In this document: piece after piece, positions 47,774 through 56,299 of the stretch
How the letters are laid out: each line of letters opens with the position of its first letter
Numbering within the stretch: the first letter of the stretch is position 1
DNA from: Legionella sheltonii
Lineage (GTDB): Bacteria > Pseudomonadota > Gammaproteobacteria > Legionellales > Legionellaceae
Reading direction: 5' to 3'
Assembly (NCBI RefSeq): GCF_026191355.1
Contig: NZ_JAPHOQ010000007.1
Coordinates: forward strand, 62,001-126,000
Length of the DNA: 64,000 nucleotides
Position numbers and translations under genes: made by a program
Notes under the pieces: model-generated
Seen by the model: the letters and a program-made list of their open reading frames with translations, nothing else
Databases searched by the model: none
Told to the model about the DNA's origin: nothing

Positions 47774-48126
47774 CCATGTTTTTATCATTTAATGCAAGCA
47801 TATGGCTCTATCCAAAGCCTATTGATTTTAGGCGACAAATTGATGGACTGGTGATGTTGATTTCCGACCATCTTCAGTTGAACCCCACATCAGGGCAAAT
47901 TTTTCTTTTCAGAAACCGCCAAGCCAATAAAATAAAAATGCTGTGGTGGGAGCGAAATGGGTTTTGGCTCTGTTATAAGCGATTGGAGCAAGGAAAACTA
48001 AAATTTCCCAAACACGATGACGCGGTCATGAGCCTTACCAATGACCAATTAAGCTGGCTGCTCTCAGGATTGGATTTTGCAAAACACACATTGTTGCCGG
48101 AAGTATTGGCTACGAATTTCTATTAG
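47764..48126 (+). CDS. tnpB: IS66 TnpB (copy B)
   Basis: This 120-residue protein is identical to that of copy A. GTG 47764 overlaps tnpA by 10 nt. ATG 47776 (MFLSFNASIWL) is the alternative start and leaves a 2-nt gap. Confidence 0.93.
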   Translation: MGLAMFLSFNASIWLYPKPIDFRRQIDGLVMLISDHLQLNPTSGQIFLFRNRQANKIKMLWWERNGFWLCYKRLEQGKLKFPKHDDAVMSLTNDQLSWLLSGLDFAKHTLLPEVLATNFY

Positions 48127-48211
48127 AAATAATTTACAAAAAACGATTAATTTGTTTTTAAAATCAACGTAATGTGATATAATTGACTCAGCAAACAGGT
48201 GCCATTTCAAC

Positions 48212-49768
48212 ATGATGTACGAAGAAAAAATAGAGCAATTAAGTAACGAAATACTCGCATTAAAAGCAGAGCTTGCTCTATCTCAAGCACGCAATGAACA
48301 CTACGCGGAAGCCTATGATTCTTTAAAAGCACAAATCATGGAGCTACGCCGTCACCGTTTTGGCAAGCGCTCTGAGCGTTATATTGACCCTGAAAATCCT
48401 CAGCTGTCTTTGTTTGAAAATAATCAGAGCATTTTTTCTCAGGCTGAAGCAAGCGGTGAGCAGACCGAAGAAATGACACCAGTGGCTGCCCATACAAGAA
48501 AGAAGAATAAAAAAGCGCAGAAAGAACTACCCCGTCGCATTGAAATTATTCCGGTATCTGATGAAGACAAGCAATGTGCCTGTGGTGCATGCAAAACAGT
48601 GATTCGTTATGAAACCAAAGAGCTACTGCATTACCAACCTTGCGTCATCGAAATTGTGGAGCAACGACGTGAAGTAGTTGCTTGCACTAAAGGATGCGAG
48701 AATCAAATCGTAACCGCAGCAGCGCCCAAACAAATTCTCCCCAAAATTAAAGCAACAGAAGAGTTTTTATCATTCCTGGTGGTCAGCAAGCTGGATGACA
48801 GGCAACCACTGTACCATCTGGAGCGACAACTCAGCGAACGACATGGTATTGATTGCTCACGCCAAACCATGGCGCGCTGGCTCATTGAGTTAATGACACC
48901 ACTGCGTCCCATTTATAATCTGTTGAAAGACAGTGTGATTGAGTATGATGTGGCCAGTTGTGATGCAACGACCTTGCAGGTCTTGCATGAGCCTGGAAGA
49001 AAAGCAGAAACCAAATCCTATGTGTATTGCATTCGGGGTGGACCACCGGATAAATCCGTTATTCTTTATGACTACAACGATGTGGAGCACAAACAATTTA
49101 TTTACGATTGGTTTGTCGGATTCAATGGCTATTTACATGTCGATGGTGACAATTTTTTTGAACTTGTGGGTAGCAGCAATGCGCACATTGTCAATTGCAA
49201 CGCGCATGCGCGCAGAAAATTTGAACCTATTGCCCAATCTAATAAAGGCAAAGGCATTGCCAAAGAAGCCATGCGCTTTTTTAAAGAGCTTTATAAAATA
49301 GAGCGTGAGGCTAAAAATAATCAACTGAATCCAGACCAACGTCACCAGTTGCGTCAGGAAAAATCCAAACCACTCATGGAAGCCTTTAATACATGGGTTG
49401 ATAAGGTCTATCCTACAACTTTGCCCCAATCACCGCTTGGGAAAGCACTCAATTACTGTGTTAAATATAGAGATGGACTGATGCGCTTTTTAGATGATGG
49501 GCGTCTGGAAATCGATAACAATCTTACTGAACAAGAAATCAAACCCTTGGTCATTGCTCGAAAGAACTTCTTGTTTTGCGCCTCTGTTGAAGGTGCTGAG
49601 GCCTTGTGTTTACACTTCAGTATCATCAGAACGGCTAAATTACACAATCTCGACCCTTATCATTACTATGTCATGTTGTTAAAGAACGCTCCTCTTTGCA
49701 ACAGTGTTGATGATTATGAAAAACTGTTGCCTTGGAATATTGGCTTAGATTATACCCCTAAGTTGTAA
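48212..49768 (+). CDS. tnpC: IS66 transposase TnpC (copy B)
   Basis: This 518-residue DDE transposase is identical to that of copy A, with the same zinc-binding and catalytic motifs. Two identical intact copies indicate recent transposition within this genome. Confidence 0.96.
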   Translation: MMYEEKIEQLSNEILALKAELALSQARNEHYAEAYDSLKAQIMELRRHRFGKRSERYIDPENPQLSLFENNQSIFSQAEASGEQTEEMTPVAAHTRKKNKKAQKELPRRIEIIPVSDEDKQCACGACKTVIRYETKELLHYQPCVIEIVEQRREVVACTKGCENQIVTAAAPKQILPKIKATEEFLSFLVVSKLDDRQPLYHLERQLSERHGIDCSRQTMARWLIELMTPLRPIYNLLKDSVIEYDVASCDATTLQVLHEPGRKAETKSYVYCIRGGPPDKSVILYDYNDVEHKQFIYDWFVGFNGYLHVDGDNFFELVGSSNAHIVNCNAHARRKFEPIAQSNKGKGIAKEAMRFFKELYKIEREAKNNQLNPDQRHQLRQEKSKPLMEAFNTWVDKVYPTTLPQSPLGKALNYCVKYRDGLMRFLDDGRLEIDNNLTEQEIKPLVIARKNFLFCASVEGAEALCLHFSIIRTAKLHNLDPYHYYVMLLKNAPLCNSVDDYEKLLPWNIGLDYTPKL

Positions 49769-49807
49769 ATTGTAAGCCTGTGGTTCTTGGAGCGCTTACA
49801 ATCTGTA

Positions 49808-49918
49808 TCATTAAATCTTGGGACTGTATCCATAGGTGCATTTGATGGAAATCAAGTTAAAACAATCTTGGGTATCCAAGAAGAACCTTTGTATATTTTG
49901 CCAATCGGGAAAATTTAA
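49808..49918 (+). pseudogene. SagB-type nitroreductase, 3' part
   Basis: Following the right target duplication, the frame resumes SLNLGTVSIGAFDGNQV and ends LYILPIGKI-stop at 49916-49918. The C-terminal EEPLYILPIG is the usual ending of the SagB family, so the gene is complete once the IS is removed. Confidence 0.85.
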
Positions 49919-49920
49919 AA

Positions 49921-51816
49921 AGCAGGGCCACGTTTACTAAGCGCTGATGCCTGTGTGAGGTTGGCTAATTTACTGGATAATTTGTACCCTGATGTCAAAG
50001 TAAATTTATTTTTGGTCGATCATGTACCGGGTGCCGGGAGGGCCGATGATCCCAATTCCTACATTATTCCTAAAAACGTACAAAGACTCGAGGCAGCAGT
50101 AATGTTGCATGAATATAAACCTGGTTTTGATCCTCAAGATAGAAGCAGGTATGTTTTTGCAAGCCTGCATACGACAAAAGTTGCTATAAAAGTATATCCT
50201 GGTTGGCATGGTAAAGCGATGTTGTTAACTCCAGAGGAAAAAACGAATCATGTCCCCAAATTATTACATGATGATTTGTATCGCTTTTGTCAGGAAACAG
50301 GTAGTTTGGCTAAAAACGCCCTCCGTCCCCCCTATAAGATGGTCATGAATAATCAATGGACAGAATTTCAAGATATTCCAGCTGAGTCCTTATCCCGGGA
50401 GAAACGTTTTGAATATTACAATGAGATGCGGGATTGCTGGTGGCTCTACTCGAAAGGCACTGCCTTCCACGCCCGACAAGTTCTAAGTAACCATAGGCAT
50501 TATAGTCAGGATCATCGCTTATTTGTGAATCAGGAACATGGCGAATTGTTCCAGGAACTGTATCCTAAGCTATATCAAAGGTTCTATGAAGGAAAGACTA
50601 TTGATGCAACAGACGTACGTAGGGAGTTAAATCAATTGTGTGAGGAACACGAAGCGTTTTACCAAAAATTTTGCAAAGTTAATCATATTAAAGAGAAAAG
50701 CCCTTTACCTCAACCACGAAAAGTAACACTCTATTTTCGTCGTCCATTGGGAGCCACTTTAGTCGATGATGAGCGTTCTTTTCTTGAGCAAGCAATAATT
50801 TCGGTAACTAATTATGAAAAACATCTCAAGGAAAATAATTCAGTCCCCATCAAATTTGCCTTAGACCGTCTACAGAACTGTTTGGATAAAACCGCCAATA
50901 TGGATGACAACAGTGCAACACCAATTTTAAAAAATGAACTAATGAGAGTTGTTCTGTTTTTAAAAAATTACAATCAGCAAGAATCTTATTTATATCGCCA
51001 GTTACGTAAAGTGTGTCACTCATTCCAATATATTGAGGAGGTCATTGATTTGCTTACTGCTCATTCAGACAATAATCGTACACTTAATCCTACTCAACGA
51101 GATTATATTACAGACCTCAAAACAGAACTGAGTGCAATCAAAGATGATCCTAAACTAAATTATATGGAAAAAATGAAATTAGCTAAATCTAAAGTCAGTA
51201 GCCTTTCATTACACCTGCAATCTTCTGATGATCAAGAGTTCATGTATAATTTATCTGCAGAAAACTTTTTTCCTACTGAAAAATATACCATTCCCACACT
51301 ATTAAAGTCGTTAAATGAGTTAAATGCCCCTGGCTTTTCTGAAATGAGTGTAGCGAGCGATATTGCGAAGAAATTTGAAGCTTATTATTTGCGCAATCAG
51401 TTTTGGGATAGTGTTCATAAACTCTTATCTAATGTAATTACTCTTCCACCATTTTTTTCATCAAAAAAATCAGAGTTAGCACATAACATTTTATTTGGGA
51501 TTAAGAGAACTCGATGAGGCTGGTCACGGGAATGAGTTAGGGCAAATTTCAAAAATACTTGCCCAAAGGCAAAAAGAATTACACGAAAACTATAGGGAAG
51601 AAGGAAAACCTTTTTTAGGTGAGTTCGACAAAATTATGATTCAAGCACATGGTCAACTTAATCTGGAAATAAATGCTTTTCCTTTTACCGATGTTAACCC
51701 TGAAATCCCTCAAAATAGATAATATTGCTCATATTCTGTTAGAGGTCTTAAAAACAAGAGAGCATTTTTGGAAAATTCGACTTGTTTTAAAGGCCGTATC
51801 TAACCAGATCCACTAA
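49921..51816 (+). pseudogene. Truncated, frameshifted effector-like gene remnant
   Basis: The reading frame begins without a start right after the nitroreductase stop and reads SADACVRLANLLDN, NLFLVDHVPGAG and so on. It looks like the middle of an alpha/beta-hydrolase domain whose nucleophile region (expected just before SADACV) is missing. A first frame ends at 51517. A second frame picks up at about 51495 (GLRELDEAGHGNELGQI) to 51722. A third open frame (LKIDNIAHILLEVLKTREHF) ends at a stop at 51814-51816. The C-terminal 250 residues are helical. I infer at least a 5' deletion and one, possibly two, frameshifts. Composition and helical repeats resemble Legionella effector-type proteins, but no family is certain. 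Confidence 0.6.
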
Positions 51817-51946
51817 CGATGATGATTAAATATTTTTTGCTGTTCTATTTTACTTTTTCTAGCAACCAAAAAAGAACAAATTGATTAAATTAAAATCATG
51901 TAATATACTAACATGATACAAAACCAACTACATTGGGTTATCTTTG

Positions 51947-53083
51947 ATGCCAGAGAAAGATCATTATGACACCCCCGCATGTTATTATAATATTGACCGC
52001 AAAGAAGCTGAAAAGCGTCTCATGAATATGCCCTTTGGAACCTTTTTATTGCGGCCCACTAGTCAACAAGATGCCGTTGCTGCATTGAGTATTGTGATAA
52101 GAGGAAAATCTTCGGAAATTAAGGTGCTTCATTTGTTAGTCACCCAAAATCCAGCTGATGAGCAAACGCTTACCCTACAAAATTATCCAGGCAATTTCCA
52201 AGATCTCAAAACGATGGTGTTACGACTTACCAGGGAGAGAAACTGGATTCCCTTTAATCAAATTGAAGCAGTGAAAGGAATGGACAGTCTGCGAGGCTCT
52301 TCTTTGCTGTCAATGACGTGGAAACAATTGGATCTTAATGAACAGCAAATTGAAAAAGCTCTGACATATAAGCCAATTGGAACATTTATTTTTTCCCTTG
52401 GAACAGTGAATAGCTCGCATTCTTGGGTGATGTCTCTAAAAATTAGTCAGTCTACTAATGTGAATATTGGACTTTATATTAAAAAGAATGGTTTTTGTGA
52501 AAAATCTTTAGTATTAGAAAATAGTAGGCCAGTAATTGCAATTCCCAAATCAGTTAATGAAATTATTAGTTTGAATGGTGGCCAATATTTTGCAGATGAA
52601 TGTACTTATAAATACTCTAAGGGAGAACTTATAAGCCAGCCAATATTTATCGAACCATTGAAACTGAAGAAATCAACTATTGAAGGTTATATTAAGTCAA
52701 TCGAAGAAGGTAATGTAGCGGAAATTAAAAGCCTCTTTAAAAATCTATCTAAAGTACAAAAACGGGCGTTACTTAAGCTCCCTTTCTACATTCATCCCTT
52801 TACTCAAGATAGAGATTTTAGCCAAGGCTACTCCTCAAAACCAATTGATTTGGCAACTGGCCAGGAAATGAAGGATTTTCTGAGTAAAGAAGAAGAGAAA
52901 CTCAATAATTTGACCCAACATGCACTTATGGGACTGTTTAAGGGAAATGCGTTGTCAAAAGATGTTGCTCGCATCATTGCGAGCTATTTGGATTTTACTG
53001 ATGGCTTGCATATTTCGCAAACAAGTAAAGAGATGCATAAAGATGCAACCTCTGATCCAGATGAGAATAAACCTACGTATTAA
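51947..53083 (+). CDS. SH2-domain protein with F-box-like C-terminus, effector candidate
   Basis: This is a 378-residue cytosolic-type protein (ATG 51947; a TTG lies one codon upstream). Residues 12-95 read as an SH2 domain: YYNIDRKEAEKRLMNMPFG, then TFLLRPTS, with R36 the phosphotyrosine-binding arginine, then ALSIVIRG and LHLLVT. Residues 124-215 look like a second copy (WKQLDLNEQQIEKALTYKP, then GTFIFSLGT) in which the arginine is replaced (S150). Residues 334-366 (ALSKDVARIIASYLDFTDG, LHISQTSKEM) resemble an F-box. SH2 domains are known in Legionella effectors. A combination with an F-box-like motif suggests phosphotyrosine-directed ubiquitin ligase recruitment, which is inference. The ribosome site is weak and the gene is monocistronic. 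Confidence 0.75.
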   Translation: MPEKDHYDTPACYYNIDRKEAEKRLMNMPFGTFLLRPTSQQDAVAALSIVIRGKSSEIKVLHLLVTQNPADEQTLTLQNYPGNFQDLKTMVLRLTRERNWIPFNQIEAVKGMDSLRGSSLLSMTWKQLDLNEQQIEKALTYKPIGTFIFSLGTVNSSHSWVMSLKISQSTNVNIGLYIKKNGFCEKSLVLENSRPVIAIPKSVNEIISLNGGQYFADECTYKYSKGELISQPIFIEPLKLKKSTIEGYIKSIEEGNVAEIKSLFKNLSKVQKRALLKLPFYIHPFTQDRDFSQGYSSKPIDLATGQEMKDFLSKEEEKLNNLTQHALMGLFKGNALSKDVARIIASYLDFTDGLHISQTSKEMHKDATSDPDENKPTY

Positions 53084-53199
53084 GGCAGACCTTCATCATC
53101 AGTTCCAAAAAAATTTGGAAATCGAACCGGCCCCCCCTTTATCCATTGGGGAAAGAAATTTTATTGCAAAAACCATCGGAATAAAAACCTACGCTGTCT

Positions 53200-54516
53200 T
53201 TATAATGTCTTGAGTCCTTTTTCAATGATAGAAAGTCCAATTTCCAAATCGTTTACATCAGTAGAAAGCGGCATAAGAAGGCGAATCACATTTCCATATC
53301 CTCCACAGCTAAGAATTACCAGTCCATGCTCCAAACAAAATCGTGTTAATCGGTCTGCTGCTACTTTATTTGGTTCTTTAGTGGTTTTATCTTCCACAAG
53401 TTCAATGGCTTGCATAACACCCAAACCACGAAAATCACCTACTATTTTATATTTTTCTTTAAATCCAGAAAGCTTGGTATGAAGTACTTTTGAAAGATGC
53501 GTGACATTTTTCAAAAGCGCTCCTTCTTCAAAGATTTTGAATACTTCTAGAGCCGCCGCACAACTCAGTGGGTTTCCTCCAAAAGTTCCTCCCAACCCAC
53601 CCACCATTGCAGCATCCATCATTTCCGCTTTGCCGGTTACCGCAGCGAGCACTGTTCCACCCCCAAGCCCTTTTGCTGAGACAGTAAGGTCAGGATCAAC
53701 TCCCATGGTCTTCATTGCAAATAGATTGCCAGTACGTCCGAAACCCGATTGAATTTCATCGGCAATCAACACCATGTTGTTCGCCGTGCAAAACTCTCGA
53801 AGTTTTTCTAAAAAAGAGGCTGGAAATTGTATAAATCCTCCCTCACCCAGCACGGGCTCTAAAATCACTGCCGCAACATTTTCAACACCCACTCGAAAAT
53901 TAACGAGCTCAGAAAAATCATGAAAACACTCTTCGACACAATTTGCTCCCTGCCAACGATACTCATAAGGAATGGGTGCCCGATGAATTTCTGAAAGAAA
54001 TGGACCAAATCCATGCTTGTAGGGTTTATTCTTTGCGGTAAGTGCCATCGCCATGTAGGTACGGCCATGATACGCATGATCAAAACAAATCACCGCTTGT
54101 TTTCCAGTATAGGCACGCGCTACTTTAATCGCATTTTCTACCGCTTCAGCACCTGAATTCAGCAGGATAGATTTTTTTTCAAAATTCCCCGGAGCATGAT
54201 AGTTTAATTTTTCACACACCTTAATATAGCCTTCATAAGGAAGAATATTGAAACTCGTGTGCATGAATTTATCAGCCTGGGCCTTGAGTGCATTGACTAC
54301 CGTATCGGGACAGTGTCCTGTATTCACCACACCAATTCCAGATGAGAAATCCAAAAATACATTTCCATCTACATCTTCTACAAACGAGCCTTTTGCTCGT
54401 TCCACAAAGATGGGAGTCGCGTGAAATGGACCTCGCGCAACATGTTTATGACGTTGCTCCATCAACATTTGAGATTTTGGTCCTGGTATTTGTGTTTTAA
54501 TATTAATTTGATTCAT
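53200..54516 (-). CDS. gabT: 4-aminobutyrate/putrescine-type aminotransferase
   Basis: This is a class III PLP-dependent aminotransferase of about 438 residues. I pick ATG 54516, which overlaps the upstream stop as TAATG, rather than GTG 54525. Signatures are FSSGIGVVNTGH, the PLP-binding GAEAVENAIKVAR, the Asp region LIADEIQSGFGRTG, and SAKGLGGGTVLAAVTG with the Schiff-base lysine. GABA transaminase converts GABA plus 2-oxoglutarate to succinate semialdehyde and glutamate. Putrescine transaminases are close relatives, so the donor is not fixed. It is translationally coupled to the aldehyde dehydrogenase gene upstream. Confidence 0.88.
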   Translation of the reverse strand: MNQINIKTQIPGPKSQMLMEQRHKHVARGPFHATPIFVERAKGSFVEDVDGNVFLDFSSGIGVVNTGHCPDTVVNALKAQADKFMHTSFNILPYEGYIKVCEKLNYHAPGNFEKKSILLNSGAEAVENAIKVARAYTGKQAVICFDHAYHGRTYMAMALTAKNKPYKHGFGPFLSEIHRAPIPYEYRWQGANCVEECFHDFSELVNFRVGVENVAAVILEPVLGEGGFIQFPASFLEKLREFCTANNMVLIADEIQSGFGRTGNLFAMKTMGVDPDLTVSAKGLGGGTVLAAVTGKAEMMDAAMVGGLGGTFGGNPLSCAAALEVFKIFEEGALLKNVTHLSKVLHTKLSGFKEKYKIVGDFRGLGVMQAIELVEDKTTKEPNKVAADRLTRFCLEHGLVILSCGGYGNVIRLLMPLSTDVNDLEIGLSIIEKGLKTL

Positions 54517-55982
54517 TAGTACCACCCAATTGGCGCATCCTCTAGATTAATATTCACCTGCTTGACTTCAAGATAACTTTCAATTCCATATAGACCTAAC
54601 TCGCGACCTGCTCCACTTTGTTTGTATCCACCCCAAGGCATTTCATTGTGGGTTGGATGGTAGTGATTGACCCAAAGAATGCCAGCACGAATTTGAGAAG
54701 TCACGCGATGAGCACGAGTAAGATCCTTAGTCCACACGGCTGCTGCTAAACCATACTCCGTATCGTTTGCAATTTGAATGGCTTCCTCTTCTGTATCAAA
54801 GGGGATGACGGCAAGTACTGGACCAAAAATTTCCTCTCGAGCGATGCGCATGGCGGGCGTCACCTCATCAAAAATAGTTGGCTCAAGAAAATTTCCTTTT
54901 GCAAAAGCTTCACCAGTAGGACGCTTGCCGCCACAAATCAATTTTGCGCCTTCATCAATTCCTATCTTGATATACTGTTCTACTTTTTCGCGGTGAGCAC
55001 TGGAAACCAGTGGCCCCATTTTTACTCCACCATCTAAACCATGCCCCAACTTAATATTGGGAATTTTTTTCAACATCCCATCTACGATTTTTTTGTGAAT
55101 GGAACGCTCAACAATCAAGCGGGAACCAGCAGAGCATACCTCGCCTTGATTAGCGAAAGCCCCAAAAAGAGCCCCATCAATTGCCATCTCAAGATTGCAG
55201 TCTGCAAATACGATATTGGGATTTTTTCCTCCAAGTTCTAATGTTATTCGCTTCAAATTTCCGGTAGCAGCTTGCATTATTTTTTTGCCGGTTACTGTCC
55301 CGCCGGTGAATGCCAATTTATCCACCATCGAATTGATTGCTAATTCTTCACCTACTCCCGCACCTGGACCAGTAATGAGATTCACAACGCCAGCTGGAAA
55401 TCCACATTGATCAATCAGCTTAAATAACTCAAGCGCAGTGATTGGTGTCAGCTCTGATGGTTTTAATATTACGGTATTTCCTGCTGCTAGTGCTGGAGCA
55501 AGCTTCCAAGCGGCCATGAGTAGTGGGAAATTCCAGGGAATAATTTGCCCACACACCCCGATGGGCTCCCGTACCACATAACTAAAAGAATTCGCAGGAA
55601 CCGACATGGTTTCGCCATGAATTTTAGTTGCGAGTCCCGCGTAAAATTCAAAACAATTGGCTGCATCGGTTACATCATACTCTGCTTCGGCCAAAGGCTT
55701 GCCGCAGTTTCGTGTTTCCAGCTCGGCTAACATTTTTGCATTGGCACGGATCAAATCGGCAACCTTGAATAAAAGTTTGCTTCGATCAAGCGCTGACGTA
55801 TTTTTCCATCCACCTTCATCGAAGGCCTTACGTGCCACTTTGATTGCGAGCACAACATCTTCTTTGCCACTTTCTGGAACTGTTGCAATCAATTGGCCAT
55901 TACCGGGATCAATAATATCGCGAGTAGCTCCGCTTTTTGCTGAAGTAAATTGTCCATCAATATACATTTCATAATTTTTCAT
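54516..55982 (-). CDS. NAD(P)-dependent aldehyde dehydrogenase (aminobutyraldehyde type)
   Basis: This is a 488-residue ALDH superfamily enzyme. The active-site Glu is in LELGGKNPN, the catalytic Cys in NQGEVCSAGSRLIVE, and the cofactor motifs are IIPWNFPLLMA and FTGGTVTGK. The C-terminal sequence PWGGYKQSGAGRELGLYG is typical of betaine-aldehyde and aminobutyraldehyde dehydrogenases. Next to a GABA-type aminotransferase it probably oxidises 4-aminobutyraldehyde (from putrescine) to GABA, though betaine aldehyde or succinate semialdehyde cannot be excluded. The promoter is in the 317-bp region shared with homospermidine synthase. Confidence 0.88.
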   Translation of the reverse strand: MKNYEMYIDGQFTSAKSGATRDIIDPGNGQLIATVPESGKEDVVLAIKVARKAFDEGGWKNTSALDRSKLLFKVADLIRANAKMLAELETRNCGKPLAEAEYDVTDAANCFEFYAGLATKIHGETMSVPANSFSYVVREPIGVCGQIIPWNFPLLMAAWKLAPALAAGNTVILKPSELTPITALELFKLIDQCGFPAGVVNLITGPGAGVGEELAINSMVDKLAFTGGTVTGKKIMQAATGNLKRITLELGGKNPNIVFADCNLEMAIDGALFGAFANQGEVCSAGSRLIVERSIHKKIVDGMLKKIPNIKLGHGLDGGVKMGPLVSSAHREKVEQYIKIGIDEGAKLICGGKRPTGEAFAKGNFLEPTIFDEVTPAMRIAREEIFGPVLAVIPFDTEEEAIQIANDTEYGLAAAVWTKDLTRAHRVTSQIRAGILWVNHYHPTHNEMPWGGYKQSGAGRELGLYGIESYLEVKQVNINLEDAPIGWY

Positions 55983-56299
55983 CTATTGAATCCCTTTTAT
56001 GGAGTGCGATAAGTTCATTGCCACTTGATTTGGTTCGGTCGTAAAAGCGCTTCATCAAATATATTACAGATAGGCGAAGACTGTAAATTAACTCCTTGTA
56101 TTTATAAATAAATAAGAAGCTGCGACAAATTACGATTTCACTCAAGGGATTATTTCAGCCGCTATTCGTATTCAAGTAAAATTTAGAATGAGATGATCTT
56201 TGTGAGCTATACTTAAAATTACAATAACGTAGCTGAATGAAATTCTTTGAAATTTGTACCTCTAATAACTAAAAATAGATAACTCTATTTGGGGGAATT
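55983..56299. other. 317-bp divergent promoter region
   Basis: This AT-rich region separates the dehydrogenase/aminotransferase operon (minus) from homospermidine synthase (plus). GGGGGAATT precedes the plus-strand ATG as ribosome site. No RNA gene or repeat is seen. Co-regulation by polyamines would be plausible but is not shown. Confidence 0.4.

Larger units (their letters stand above)
47364..49799 (+). mobile_element. IS66-family insertion sequence, copy B
   Basis: This element is 2436 bp, the same length as copy A but inverted relative to it. It is flanked by its own perfect 8-bp target duplication AATCTGTA (47356-47363 and 49800-49807), different from that of copy A. The ends begin GTAAGCGCGCCAGCAAC and, inverted, GTAAGCGCTCCAAGAAC. 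Intact tnpA, tnpB and tnpC lie on the plus strand. Confidence 0.95.

Noticed and set aside
49931-49946. TAAGCGCT near the start of the effector remnant, similar to an IS66 end
   Set aside because: Only 8 bases match the IS66 terminus, so it could be chance. No second end or target duplication is seen.
52920-53213. 97-codon frame overlapping the end of the SH2 gene
   Set aside because: Alternate frame of a clear gene. It is Arg/Met/Cys-rich and has no ribosome site.
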